Notes: generated by a model not told the origin, from the sequence alone. DNA of 64,000 nucleotides from Octadecabacter ascidiaceicola (GCF_900185015.1 NZ_FXYD01000003.1:62001-126000); one strand, 5' to 3'; shown: positions 7,797 through 16,275, numbered from the stretch's first letter. Numbers and translations are program-made.

Positions 7797-9337
7797 GGCT
7801 CAACTCCGTCGTCTTGCATGGTAAGTTCAAGCGGCGCAGGCGCGACGGTCAGATCATCGACGCGCAGCAAACCTGACGGTCGCGCAAGGCGGTTGCGTAC
7901 AACCCAACACAACCGGTTTTCGGCGCGCGTGATAGCAACATAGGCAAGACGTTTCCACAGTGGCTGGCCCGCTTCAACACGTCCCATGCGGCTCGCGATT
8001 TCGATGTCAGGCGCAAAAACCTGAACCGTTTCCCATTGCGAACCCTGCGCCTTGTGGATGGTTACCGCCGCGCCGTGCAAGAACGTGGCACCCATTTTGG
8101 CGGCGAATGGAATGAACGGTTCTTCATCGCCTTCAAGTTCAATCTTAACGATGCTCGCCGCACTGACCTGCGGGTCTTCTGCCCCCATGACATGAAGACG
8201 TGAAAATCCGGGCTTACGCCCTGGTCCAAGGTAAATGACCTGCGCGCCCTTGATCAGACCGCGCGCCTCAAGGTCTAAACGTTTCTTACGGTGCTTCATC
8301 GGCAACTCGATGCCATCACAAATCAGCGGCTCACCTTCCAGAAGTTCATCCGGCGGCGCACCAAACGCGTTACGGAATGCGTGGATAAGTTTGATGCGCG
8401 TTGCGTTGCGCCAGACAAGACAGGGAGATCGCGCCATTAAATCGCTTTCCACCCGCTGCGCCAGAACCACGCGATCATCCTTTGCGGCAGCTTCTGCCAC
8501 GAGCTTTTCAAAGGCGTAGAAATCAACCTGCGGATCGGCCAGCGCATGAGCCAGATCGAGGATCGGGTTGTCTGCGGTTTGGCGGTGCACGCGCGACAGA
8601 ACCAACTGTTTGGATTCTGGCAAGCGTTCAAAAACCATCTTGCCGCCTTCCGCTTTCACGGGTGGCAATTGCGCAGGATCGCCAAACAACACAAGCGTCG
8701 GGAAAATGTCTTGCAGGTCTTCGAACTGCTTCGCGTCGAGCATCGAGCTTTCGTCCACGAAGCCGATGTCGAGCGGATCTTCACGACGCTTCCATCCGGT
8801 GATGAAATCCGACCCACGCAGGCCCGCCGCTGCCAGTGCCGCCGGCACAGAGGAATTCAGTTGATAGGACGCAAACGCGCGATCGAGTGCGGTTTCAGTC
8901 AGCCCTTCAATCTCAGGCTTCTCGCCCTGCCCCGCCAGCCATTCCGCGATCTTTTCGTATTCGGGGTCATACATCGGCGTGTATAGAATGCGGTGGATTG
9001 TCGTGGCCGGAACACCGCGATTACGAAGCACCGACGCGGCCTTGTTGGTGGGCGCAAGAATTGCCAGCGTACGGCGATCACGGCGCTTTTTGCCTTCATA
9101 ATCACCCGACACAATATCCACGCCCGCTTCGCGCAGCGACTTAAACAGCTCGGCTAACAGCAGCGTTTTACCACTACCGGCCTTACCCAAAACCGCCAGC
9201 ACAGCACCCTTTGGGTCCTCATGGGGCGGCAGTGTTGAACCACCCAACATATCAACGCCAGCTTCACCCAAAAGGTCAGACACGGAATCCCATGCTTCGG
9301 CCTGATCATCTGAGAGAGTGAGGGACGTTTTTACCAT
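7793..9337 (-). CDS. RecD-like SF1 DNA helicase / AAA ATPase
   Basis: A 514-residue stand-alone helicase of superfamily 1. Walker A is GKAGSGKT (residues 51-58), motif Ia LAPTNKAASVLR, motif II FVDESSML, motif III FGDPAQLPPV, motif IV region SRVHRQT, and near the C-terminus the UvrD_C_2-like TIHKAQGSQWETV and YVAITRAENRL. This is the RecD/TraA fold without the RecBC partners and without the long N-terminus of RecD2. Similar single-gene helicases are common in Rhodobacterales. It probably acts in DNA repair or recombination. The gene is coupled to a downstream SDR gene by a 4-nt overlap. Confidence 0.85.
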   Translation of the reverse strand: MVKTSLTLSDDQAEAWDSVSDLLGEAGVDMLGGSTLPPHEDPKGAVLAVLGKAGSGKTLLLAELFKSLREAGVDIVSGDYEGKKRRDRRTLAILAPTNKAASVLRNRGVPATTIHRILYTPMYDPEYEKIAEWLAGQGEKPEIEGLTETALDRAFASYQLNSSVPAALAAAGLRGSDFITGWKRREDPLDIGFVDESSMLDAKQFEDLQDIFPTLVLFGDPAQLPPVKAEGGKMVFERLPESKQLVLSRVHRQTADNPILDLAHALADPQVDFYAFEKLVAEAAAKDDRVVLAQRVESDLMARSPCLVWRNATRIKLIHAFRNAFGAPPDELLEGEPLICDGIELPMKHRKKRLDLEARGLIKGAQVIYLGPGRKPGFSRLHVMGAEDPQVSAASIVKIELEGDEEPFIPFAAKMGATFLHGAAVTIHKAQGSQWETVQVFAPDIEIASRMGRVEAGQPLWKRLAYVAITRAENRLCWVVRNRLARPSGLLRVDDLTVAPAPLELTMQDDGVEP

Positions 9338-9411
9338 AGCCGGACACTAGCTGGACTACGCTAGAGGGACCAGACATTAGGGCGTTCTCACACACCAATA
9401 ATAGTGGAAAA

Positions 9412-9612
9412 TTATCCGATGTCTTCCAGTGGGGGCACGTGTTGGCTTTTGGCCAAACTCGCGACGGGCCCGACGCCATTCAAATGGGTTTCGATTTCGG
9501 TTCTCGCAACTGATGCCGTGACCTCCAGTTGATTGGCCAGCAGCGGCAGCCCATTGCGTTCAGCGAAGTCACGCAAATCTGCGATGACATCGATAATCCA
9601 TTTTTGCCCCAT
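9412..9612 (-). CDS. Small conserved protein of unknown function (66 aa)
   Basis: A 66-residue soluble, leucine-rich, mostly helical protein (WIIDVIADLRDFAERNGLPL, then LANQLEVTASVARTEIE). A good ribosome-binding site, AAGGGGA, lies 6 bases before the ATG on the minus strand. It stands alone between the helicase and ccr genes. I do not recognise a named family, though short proteins of this look occur in Rhodobacterales. Confidence 0.65.
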   Translation of the reverse strand: MGQKWIIDVIADLRDFAERNGLPLLANQLEVTASVARTEIETHLNGVGPVASLAKSQHVPPLEDIG

Positions 9613-9744
9613 GAAAGTCCCCTTACGATCAGAGTAAATGATTGGTTAACGCCGAGTATACTGGTTGAAAGATTAACAATTTACTCCCGAGGATCAGGTC
9701 CCTGAAAAGTTTCGATCCGCCCACACAATCGGGGTTTTCAAAGA

Positions 9745-9778
9745 CAACGGGCCGCGCAGCGATGTGCTGGCGGCCCGT
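9745..9778 (-). terminator. Hairpin terminator downstream of ccr
   Basis: AACGGGCCGC (9745-9754) and GCGGCCCGTT (9769-9778) form a perfect 10-bp stem, extended inward by CAGC (9756-9759) and GCTG (9765-9768). It lies 29 bp after the ccr stop. The following minus-strand sequence is only moderately U-rich. Confidence 0.65.
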
Positions 9779-9806
9779 TTCATAATTTTCACGATGTGAG
9801 CTGTAT

Positions 9807-11090
9807 TTAGCTTCCAGCTTCGATCACATCTTCCAGTGTGCGCAGGCCCGTTTTCGGTGCCTGAACCAGCACGGACATGTTGCCCGGCTTGTGCTCGTTG
9901 CGCAGCATTTTGGTGTGTGCGTCTGGAAGTTGATCCCATGGGAAAACTTCGGACATACACGGGTCAAGGCGACGCTCAACCATCAGGTTGTTGGCGGACG
10001 ACGCTTGCTTGAGGTGCGCAAAGTGGCTGCCCTGAACGCGCTTTTGGTGCATCCAGAGATAACGCACGTCAAACGTACAGTTGAAGCCCGTGGTTCCTGC
10101 ACAAATCACGACCATGCCGCCCTTTTTGCAGACCAGTGTGGATACCGGGAACGTTGCTTCGCCTGGGTGTTCGAACACCATGTCGACGTTGTTGCCCTTG
10201 CCCGTAATCGCCCAGATCGCCGCGCCAAACTTGCGCGCTTCTTTGAACCATGTGGCGTATTCAGGTGTGTTGACCTTTGGCAATTGGCCCCAGCAATCAA
10301 AATCCTTACGGTTGATGACGCCCTTGGCCCCAAGGCCCATCACGAAATCACGCTTATCTTCTTCGGAAATTACGCCAATCGCGTTGGCACCTGCCGTGTT
10401 GATCAGCTGGATCGCGTAGGAACCCAGACCACCGGACGCGCCCCAAACCAGAACGTTCTGACCTGGTTTCAGGTCATGTGGTTCATGGCCGAACAGCATG
10501 CGGTAGGCAGTCGCCAGTGTCAGCGTGTAGCAAGCTGACTCTTCCCATGTGAGGTGCTGTGGGCGTGGCATCAATTGCTGCGCTTGCACATTGGTGAACT
10601 GCGCGAAGGAGCCATCAGGTGTTTCATAACCCCAGATACGCTGGGAGGTTGAGAACATCGGGTCGCCGCCGTTACATTCTTCGTCATCACCATCGTCTTG
10701 GTTGCAATGGATCACAACTTCATCGCCGACTTTCCAACGCTTGACCTTGTCGCCCACCGCCCAAACGATGCCGGACGCATCAGAACCGGCAATGTGGTAA
10801 GGTGCGCCGTGGCCGTCAAACGGGCTGATTGGCTGGCCGAGGCCCGCCCAAACGCCGTTGTAGTTAACGCCTGCGGCCATAACGAGGACGAGAACCTCGT
10901 GGCTATCGAGAACAGGTGTATCAACAACTTCGACTTGGAATGCCTTGTCTGGTTCACCGTGACGTTCACGGCGGATTGCCCATGCATACATTTGTGCAGG
11001 AACATGGCCCATGGGTGGGATTTCACCCATTTCGTAAAGGTCTTTTTTCTCGGCCTCGTAGGTGAAGGCTGCGTTTTGGTCGAGCGCCAT
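9807..11090 (-). CDS. ccr: Crotonyl-CoA carboxylase/reductase
   Basis: A 427-residue NADPH-dependent enzyme of the medium-chain reductase superfamily that carboxylates crotonyl-CoA to ethylmalonyl-CoA, the key step of the ethylmalonyl-CoA pathway for acetyl-CoA assimilation. The nucleotide fold shows VLVWGASGGLGSYAIQL. The family-specific NYNGVWAGLG and QGSHFAHL contain an Asn and a His that plausibly match the CO2-pocket residues known from characterised Ccr. The start is ATG 11090, because GGAG lies 8 bases upstream while the earlier codon at 11102 would itself contain that ribosome-binding site. The ecm gene is divergent, 2 kb away. A promoter with TTGCAA and TATTTC and a GCCGCANNGCAGCG box lies upstream. 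Confidence 0.96.
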   Translation of the reverse strand: MALDQNAAFTYEAEKKDLYEMGEIPPMGHVPAQMYAWAIRRERHGEPDKAFQVEVVDTPVLDSHEVLVLVMAAGVNYNGVWAGLGQPISPFDGHGAPYHIAGSDASGIVWAVGDKVKRWKVGDEVVIHCNQDDGDDEECNGGDPMFSTSQRIWGYETPDGSFAQFTNVQAQQLMPRPQHLTWEESACYTLTLATAYRMLFGHEPHDLKPGQNVLVWGASGGLGSYAIQLINTAGANAIGVISEEDKRDFVMGLGAKGVINRKDFDCWGQLPKVNTPEYATWFKEARKFGAAIWAITGKGNNVDMVFEHPGEATFPVSTLVCKKGGMVVICAGTTGFNCTFDVRYLWMHQKRVQGSHFAHLKQASSANNLMVERRLDPCMSEVFPWDQLPDAHTKMLRNEHKPGNMSVLVQAPKTGLRTLEDVIEAGS

Positions 11091-11154
11091 GTCGGTCTCC
11101 ATCAGATTTATCCGTTATTCATGCCGCGCCGCAGAATCGGGCGCGTTGAAAGCA

Positions 11155-11183
11155 GAAATAGAGACGTGAAAGTAAGATTGCAA
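11155..11183 (-). promoter_or_regulatory. Predicted ccr promoter
   Basis: On the minus strand TTGCAA (11183-11178) and TATTTC (11160-11155) are spaced by 17 bp, about 65 bp before the ccr start codon. The inverted repeat and box at 11187-11230 lie directly upstream of the -35 element. Confidence 0.5.
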
Positions 11184-11186
11184 CTC

Positions 11187-11230
11187 TGCGGCGGACATTT
11201 TTGTAATTTTATGTCCGCCGCACCGCAGCG
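11187..11230. promoter_or_regulatory. ccr upstream operator: 12-bp inverted repeat plus GCCGCANNGCAGCG box
   Basis: TGCGGCGGACAT (11187-11198) and ATGTCCGCCGCA (11211-11222) are a perfect 12-bp inverted repeat around an AT-rich 12-bp spacer. Overlapping its right arm is GCCGCACCGCAGCG (11217-11230), the same box found before ecm, mdh and mcl2. There is no T-run on either side, so an operator is more likely than a terminator. Confidence 0.6.
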
Positions 11231-11248
11231 ACGCTCAAAACATGTGCG

Positions 11249-11584
11249 TTACGGGAAAGACACTGCAGAAACGCGGCAAACGTTGATGTTATTCTTCACA
11301 ATCGACGAGCCATCTTGGAATTCGGCGCGCATATCGTAGTTACAATCCCGACGGCCATCCGCGAAATCGATGTTGATAGAGCGCCCCGCAGAAAGGACGT
11401 CGGCACCCAGAATGTCTTCTTCCCAGCTGCTCACGCTCACAGGGGAGCCATAGAACCGCCAGATCGTGCGGCCTGTGTTATTGCGGATCACAACGTTCTT
11501 GTTTGCCGCGATAACGGCCGTTGTTGTCGTAGTAGGCGTAGGCTGACACGCGGCCAAAGCAAGCGATTTGAATTGAAAAGACAT
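11249..11584 (-). CDS. Small exported/lipoprotein-like protein with a short signal
   Basis: A 111-residue protein. The N-terminus MSFQFKSLALAAC ends in a lipobox-like LAAC but has only about eight hydrophobic residues, short for a signal peptide. After a Thr-rich linker, the body (VVIRNNTGRTIWRFYGS, SSWEEDILGADVL, CNYDMRAEFQDG, VCRVSAVSF) resembles a family of short secreted Rhodobacterales proteins with a conserved W-E-E-D-I-L-G motif and two cysteines. The ATG at 11584 follows GGGGAATCT; a TTG at 11594 would add four residues only. Either the signal is truncated or the protein is anchored unusually. Function is unknown. Confidence 0.65.
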   Translation of the reverse strand: MSFQFKSLALAACQPTPTTTTTAVIAANKNVVIRNNTGRTIWRFYGSPVSVSSWEEDILGADVLSAGRSINIDFADGRRDCNYDMRAEFQDGSSIVKNNINVCRVSAVSFP

Positions 11585-11647
11585 TAGATTCCCCAAGTTT
11601 AAAAAAATCGTGGATTGAGCCTAATGTTGCGGCAACCACCCTGCAAG

Positions 11648-13027
11648 TCAGGCGGAGCTTACATTTACATCCGTATAATGGTGCGAAATTGAATTGGCGT
11701 AATACGCAAGAACCGCCTTTTGGCTATCCGCGAAGGTTACGGTTTCGCCAGCTGCAATCAGCCCACGACGACGTAGGTTTGCCAATCCATCTGCTGTCAT
11801 TTGCTCTGGCGTTCGCCGTGGCTTGGCCACCGTGGACGGCATCGCTGCGATCGTTTCTGCGATATGGGATGTGATCGCCTCTTGCGTTGTTGCGCCAGCC
11901 AACACGGCGCGGCTCACTAATGGTACGGGCAGTAAAGGAATGACGCTCGCGATGCGGCTCATCAGTTCTTGCCCTACGGCCTCAGTCGAACCTGCATGTG
12001 ATTGGGCAAACTCGCGCAATGATAGCGGCTGCCCGAAGCTGACATTTGCGGTCCCGAATGTTGTCATCTTCCGGCGAACCCGCGCCCAAAGGTAACCTGC
12101 AACGCCACCAAGAACGGTGAAAAGCGGCGGGCGAAATCGGCGTTTTCCTGTTTGATCGGCCTTAATCAGGAATTTGTCTTCCAGCACGCGGTCGTAGTTT
12201 AGGGCCACTGGAACAAACACCACATCGCGCTGTTCGGGGTCAAAGCCCTCAACAATATAGCTGAGAATGCCAAGTCGAGGATCGGCCATCTTACCGGTCA
12301 AGGATAGCCCGCCTTCCGGAAAGACAGCCTGCGTCACCCCGCCCTCGGTTGCCATCTGCACATAGCGCGCCAAGACTTTGCGATACAGCTCACGCGCGGT
12401 GGGCTTACTGCGTGACTTCCGGCGGATAAAGTAACCGCCCATCATCTTAATCATCGCCGACAGCGGCCAAACCCGCGCCCATTCGCCCACCGCGTATGAC
12501 AACGCGCCAGCACGAGACACCAGATAGGTCACCAACACATAATCCATGTTGGAGCGATGGTTCATCACAAAGATCACGGTCGCGTCTGGGTCAATCGCCT
12601 CGTATTCCGCGCGGTCAAATTGGCCGACGCGCAATTTATATAGGAAACGGGACAACCATTTCGCCAACCGCATCCCGAACGAAAAGTAGGCAGTCGCAGA
12701 AAACGACGGCACGATCTCTCGGGCGTAGTGTCGGGCTTTTTCAAAGGCCACGTCTTCGCGCACGTCTTCGGCCTTGGCGTATTCGTTCACGGCCCTGATG
12801 ACCTCAGGATCAAATACCAGCCGCTCGATGGTGTCATAGCGCCGCGCGAGCTTGAATGGTTCGATGGGCTTGGCAAGCCGTTGGTTAACCCGCGCGACAA
12901 CCCGTTCCGCGCGACGTCGGAAAAACCAACGCACGGACGGAAACAAAAAGTGCGATGCAAACGTAACGGCTGCAAAAAGCAGCACCAAAACCAATAGCCA
13001 AAGCGGGATCATTACAGGCGTCGTCAT
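11648..13027 (-). CDS. PlsB-like glycerol-phosphate / lysophospholipid acyltransferase
   Basis: A 459-residue protein anchored by an N-terminal membrane helix (about residues 5-30). The acyltransferase block has the HX4D motif in NHRSNMDYVL (around residue 153), then GGYFIRRKSRSK, and FPEGGLSLTGK, corresponding to the third block of the PlsB/PlsC superfamily. PlsB proteins proper are about 800 residues, so this is a short form that appears in many alphaproteobacteria. It likely acylates glycerol-3-phosphate or a lysophospholipid at the inner membrane. It lies divergently to ecm with 150 bp between them. Confidence 0.8.
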   Translation of the reverse strand: MTTPVMIPLWLLVLVLLFAAVTFASHFLFPSVRWFFRRRAERVVARVNQRLAKPIEPFKLARRYDTIERLVFDPEVIRAVNEYAKAEDVREDVAFEKARHYAREIVPSFSATAYFSFGMRLAKWLSRFLYKLRVGQFDRAEYEAIDPDATVIFVMNHRSNMDYVLVTYLVSRAGALSYAVGEWARVWPLSAMIKMMGGYFIRRKSRSKPTARELYRKVLARYVQMATEGGVTQAVFPEGGLSLTGKMADPRLGILSYIVEGFDPEQRDVVFVPVALNYDRVLEDKFLIKADQTGKRRFRPPLFTVLGGVAGYLWARVRRKMTTFGTANVSFGQPLSLREFAQSHAGSTEAVGQELMSRIASVIPLLPVPLVSRAVLAGATTQEAITSHIAETIAAMPSTVAKPRRTPEQMTADGLANLRRRGLIAAGETVTFADSQKAVLAYYANSISHHYTDVNVSSA

Positions 13028-13082
13028 ATAGGGAACGTGTCAGGGAATGGGCTCTTCGGCAATGGGGGTCGATTACCGACAA

Positions 13083-13129
13083 ATGCCGCAGTGCAGCGCG
13101 TTGACAAGGGTATTATCTTTCCGATAACT
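13083..13129 (+). promoter_or_regulatory. Predicted ecm promoter with GCCGCANNGCAGCG box
   Basis: The box ATGCCGCAGTGCAGCGC (13083-13099) is immediately followed by a consensus -35, TTGACA (13101-13106), and GATAAC (13123-13128) at 16-bp spacing. The start codon is about 50 bp further on. The identical 17-mer lies upstream of mdh. Confidence 0.65.
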
Positions 13130-13177
13130 ACCCATCTAAGCAATAAAATTGCGCAACCTGATTCACGAGGCCGAACC

Positions 13178-15145
13178 ATGTCGCAAACGCAAAAAGACCG
13201 CCCCTGGCTATTCAGAACCTACGCTGGCCACTCAACGGCCAAAGCGTCCAATGAGCTGTATCGCGGCAACCTTGCCAAGGGTCAGACAGGCCTTTCTGTT
13301 GCCTTCGATCTGCCAACGCAAACGGGCTATGACAGCGATCATGTGCTCGCCAAAGGCGAAGTCGGCAAAGTCGGCGTTCCGGTGAACCACTTGGGCGACA
13401 TGCGTGCGTTGTTTGACGATATCCCGCTGGAAAAGATGAACACCTCGATGACGATCAACGCGACGGCACCTTGGTTGCTGGCGTTGTATATCGCAGTGGC
13501 TGAAGAACAAGGCGCTGACGTTTCTGCGCTACAAGGCACCGTTCAAAACGACATCATCAAAGAATACCTCAGCCGCGGCACTTATATTTGCCCGCCTGCC
13601 CCGTCTTTGCGCATGATCACGGATGTCGCCGCCTATACCCGCGAGCATCTTCCAAAATGGAACCCGATGAACGTGTGTTCCTACCACCTGCAAGAAGCCG
13701 GTGCGACGCCAGAAGAAGAATTGGCCTTCGCGCTAGCCACCGCAATCGCCGTGCTTGACGACCTAAAGGGCAAAGTTCCCGCGGACGCCTTCCCCGCGAT
13801 GGTCGGGCGTATTTCGTTCTTTGTGAACGCAGGCATCCGTTTCGTCACCGAGATGTGCAAAATGCGCGCCTTTGTTGAGCTGTGGGACGAGATTTGCACC
13901 GAACGCTACGGTGTCGAGAACCCGAAATTCCGCCGCTTCCGCTATGGCGTTCAGGTGAACTCGCTTGGGCTGACGGAACAGCAACCGGAAAACAACGTCT
14001 ACCGCATTTTGATCGAAATGCTGGCGGTCACATTGTCCAAAGACGCCCGCGCCCGCGCTGTGCAATTGCCCGCGTGGAACGAAGCATTGGGCCTGCCGCG
14101 CCCGTGGGATCAGCAATGGTCACTACGGATGCAACAGATCCTCGCGTTCGAAACAGACCTGTTGGAATACGACGACCTGTTTGAGGGCAATCCAGCCGTT
14201 GAACGCAAAGTTGCCGCGCTGAAAGACGGCGCGATGGCGGAATTGTCCCAGATCAACGCCATGGGCGATGCGCAAGAAAAGATCGAATACATGAAAGCGC
14301 GTCTGGTTGAATCCAACGCCGCGCGTATCGCTGGCATTGAAAGCGGCGATACAACGGTCATCGGTGTGAACAAATTCCAGAACGGCGAACCTTCCCCGCT
14401 GACGTCTGGCGAAGATGCAATCATGGTGTCGGACCCTGAGGCCGAGGCCGACCAACTAGCGCGCCTTGACGCATGGAAAACGGACCGTGACAGCGATGCC
14501 GTTGCTAAGGCGCTTGCCGATCTGCGCACCGCCGCCCTTGATGGCACCAACATAATGATCCCGTCCATTGCAGCTGCGAAAGCGGGCGTGACCACAGGTG
14601 AATGGGCCGAAGTCATCCGTCAGGCATTCGGCCAATACCGTGGCCCGACTGGCGTGTCCCATAACCCATCCAACCGCACCGAAGGGCTCGACGACATTCG
14701 CGACCGCGTCTCTACGGTCAGCACAAAACTGGGCCGCAAGTTGAAGTTCCTGATGGGAAAACCGGGCCTTGATGGGCATTCCAACGGCGCCGAGCAAATC
14801 GCCGCCCGTGCGCGCGATTGCGGCATGGATATTACCTACGAGGGCATCCGCCTAACGCCGGATGAAATCATCGAAGCCGCGATCCGTGATGATGTTCACG
14901 TTGTCGGCTTGTCCATTCTCTCCGGCTCCCACATTCCGCTGATCTCGGAACTGATGGACAAGATGAAGGACCAAGGCCTGTCCCATATCCCAGTCGTCGC
15001 CGGCGGCATTATCCCTGATGAAGACGCTGACCGCCTGTCAAACATGGGCGTTGCACGGGTCTACACGCCGAAAGACTTTGAGCTAAACCGCATCATGGAT
15101 GATATCGTTGATCTGGCTGACCCGTCGGATGTGGCGGCGGAATAA
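13178..15145 (+). CDS. ecm: Ethylmalonyl-CoA mutase (MeaA/Ecm)
   Basis: A 655-residue coenzyme-B12 mutase converting (2R)-ethylmalonyl-CoA to methylsuccinyl-CoA. The catalytic barrel opens with RPWLFRTYAGHSTAKASNEL and GLSVAFDLPTQTGYDSD, as in the mutase superfamily. The cobalamin domain has the lower-ligand motif D532-x-H534-x-x-G537 (LDGHSNG), then GLSILSGSH and VVAGGIIPDED. ATG 13178 has an upstream GAGG; the longer reading from 13037 would run through the promoter. No second subunit gene is nearby, which suits homodimeric Ecm. With ccr, mch and mcl2 in this window it makes most of the pathway. Confidence 0.95.
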   Translation: MSQTQKDRPWLFRTYAGHSTAKASNELYRGNLAKGQTGLSVAFDLPTQTGYDSDHVLAKGEVGKVGVPVNHLGDMRALFDDIPLEKMNTSMTINATAPWLLALYIAVAEEQGADVSALQGTVQNDIIKEYLSRGTYICPPAPSLRMITDVAAYTREHLPKWNPMNVCSYHLQEAGATPEEELAFALATAIAVLDDLKGKVPADAFPAMVGRISFFVNAGIRFVTEMCKMRAFVELWDEICTERYGVENPKFRRFRYGVQVNSLGLTEQQPENNVYRILIEMLAVTLSKDARARAVQLPAWNEALGLPRPWDQQWSLRMQQILAFETDLLEYDDLFEGNPAVERKVAALKDGAMAELSQINAMGDAQEKIEYMKARLVESNAARIAGIESGDTTVIGVNKFQNGEPSPLTSGEDAIMVSDPEAEADQLARLDAWKTDRDSDAVAKALADLRTAALDGTNIMIPSIAAAKAGVTTGEWAEVIRQAFGQYRGPTGVSHNPSNRTEGLDDIRDRVSTVSTKLGRKLKFLMGKPGLDGHSNGAEQIAARARDCGMDITYEGIRLTPDEIIEAAIRDDVHVVGLSILSGSHIPLISELMDKMKDQGLSHIPVVAGGIIPDEDADRLSNMGVARVYTPKDFELNRIMDDIVDLADPSDVAAE

Positions 15146-15160
15146 GCCGGAAAGCTCCCG

Positions 15161-15691
15161 CTATTCTTCAAGCTTGATGACCAATTCATCGTAGCTATAG
15201 CTCTGCTCGATGATGCCGTTGTCACCAGCAACAAAATTGGGATCGGATGGCACACAACCGATCCCGCAAATCTGCCGCGTTGTCATGTCTTCCGTATCGA
15301 TATACCAAAGCCGCCCACCCGGCGTGGCGACCCAACCATCGGTGCCTTCTTCCTCATCACCTTCCATATCCGCACCACTCGGCAACTCGCTGGAGTAATC
15401 TGGCGAGAATGCAGCGTGCGTATGATAAGACGTGGTGATAACTTGGATATTAACCGGATCATCTGCGAGGCAGCTGTCGCTATCACCCGGCGTTGGCTCT
15501 GAAAACGCTAGATTGCCATCGTCATCCAGCCCGATATAGCCGCAATACTCTTTGTTTTCGGCAATGGATTGCGGGTTCAGTTCGGCGAATATCTCTTTCA
15601 CCAACGCCAATTCCTCAGCGCTCTGGGCGGTTACCGTTACGGGAACAAACAAAGGCGTCAGTGTGACGGCCATCTTCGCAAATTTCAACAT
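15161..15691 (-). CDS. Secreted DUF4329-like protein with a JAMM-type HxH motif
   Basis: A 176-residue protein with a signal peptide (MLKFAKMAVTLTPLFVPVTVTA, cleavage near residue 22-23). The mature part has YCGYIGLDDDGNLAF, then SYHTHAAFSPDYSSELPSGAD. The H-T-H followed by S-G-A-D resembles the HxH...SxxD zinc motif of the JAB/MPN fold to which DUF4329 is related. An acidic run (MEGDEEEGTDG), GRLWYIDTED and several cysteines follow. ATG 15691 is used because upstream codons would place charged residues before the signal. It converges with ecm with a 15-bp gap. A periplasmic hydrolase is possible but unproven. Confidence 0.7.
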   Translation of the reverse strand: MLKFAKMAVTLTPLFVPVTVTAQSAEELALVKEIFAELNPQSIAENKEYCGYIGLDDDGNLAFSEPTPGDSDSCLADDPVNIQVITTSYHTHAAFSPDYSSELPSGADMEGDEEEGTDGWVATPGGRLWYIDTEDMTTRQICGIGCVPSDPNFVAGDNGIIEQSYSYDELVIKLEE

Positions 15692-15769
15692 ACACGATCC
15701 AATCTGTTTCAGTGCCAGATTGCTGCGAAGTGCGGCGGCATTCAAGTAACGAATGCCACCGCGATTTCC

Positions 15770-16126
15770 TTATAGGCCGAGCGAGCGACGCCCAAATATG
15801 AACTGCCACTGCGTGCCGTCCTGCATGGTGATTTGCCCACCCCCCTCAAGCGCAGTTTGATAGGTCGCTGTACCAATTCCGGTAAGCCCATTCGTACAGG
15901 ACACGGGGAAAGTCGTGGTGGTCCCCATCGTGCCCGGGCTATAGCGTCCCTGGCAGGTGTTGGGCCCATTGCTGACCTGAAGCCAACCGCCTTCAAACAA
16001 GGTTGCGGTGGCCGTGCCGCGGTAAACCGTGTTGCTCGGGCCAACAACTGCAACCGGATGCGTGACAACATCACAGGCAGCCAACCCACCGCACAACGCA
16101 AGAATGCCAATAGATCTATAGAACAT
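15770..16126 (-). CDS. Small lipoprotein, unknown function
   Basis: A 118-residue predicted lipoprotein: MFYRSIGILALCGGLAAC with lipobox LAAC and the lipidated cysteine at residue 18. The mature part is Gly/Thr-rich and strand-rich (SNTVYRGTATATLFEGGW, TTTTFPVSC, GGGQITMQDGTQWQF) with two further cysteines that could form a disulfide. ATG 16126 follows AAAGGACCTCCT, a better ribosome-binding site than that of the upstream in-frame codons. I do not recognise a named family. Confidence 0.7.
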   Translation of the reverse strand: MFYRSIGILALCGGLAACDVVTHPVAVVGPSNTVYRGTATATLFEGGWLQVSNGPNTCQGRYSPGTMGTTTTFPVSCTNGLTGIGTATYQTALEGGGQITMQDGTQWQFIFGRRSLGL

Positions 16127-16275
16127 AGGAGGTCCTTTCATGTGTAACTCGCGCCTAGCAATGAACATCGTTCACGTCGGCCACCAGTCAGGATTTCCCG
16201 ACCCACACCCGCCCCTTGAACCCACCTGCGCACAGGCCTAGCATTGGGCGAACCCCACTCAGAAAGGCGAAAGAC

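Noticed and set aside
13028-13177. Cobalamin riboswitch before the B12-dependent ecm
   Set aside because: Only 150 bp are available, occupied by a promoter and box, and no B12-box-like sequence is visible.
14110-14616. Long minus-strand frame opposite ecm
   Set aside because: Serine/alanine-rich antisense of a well-conserved B12 mutase; no ribosome-binding site or family features.
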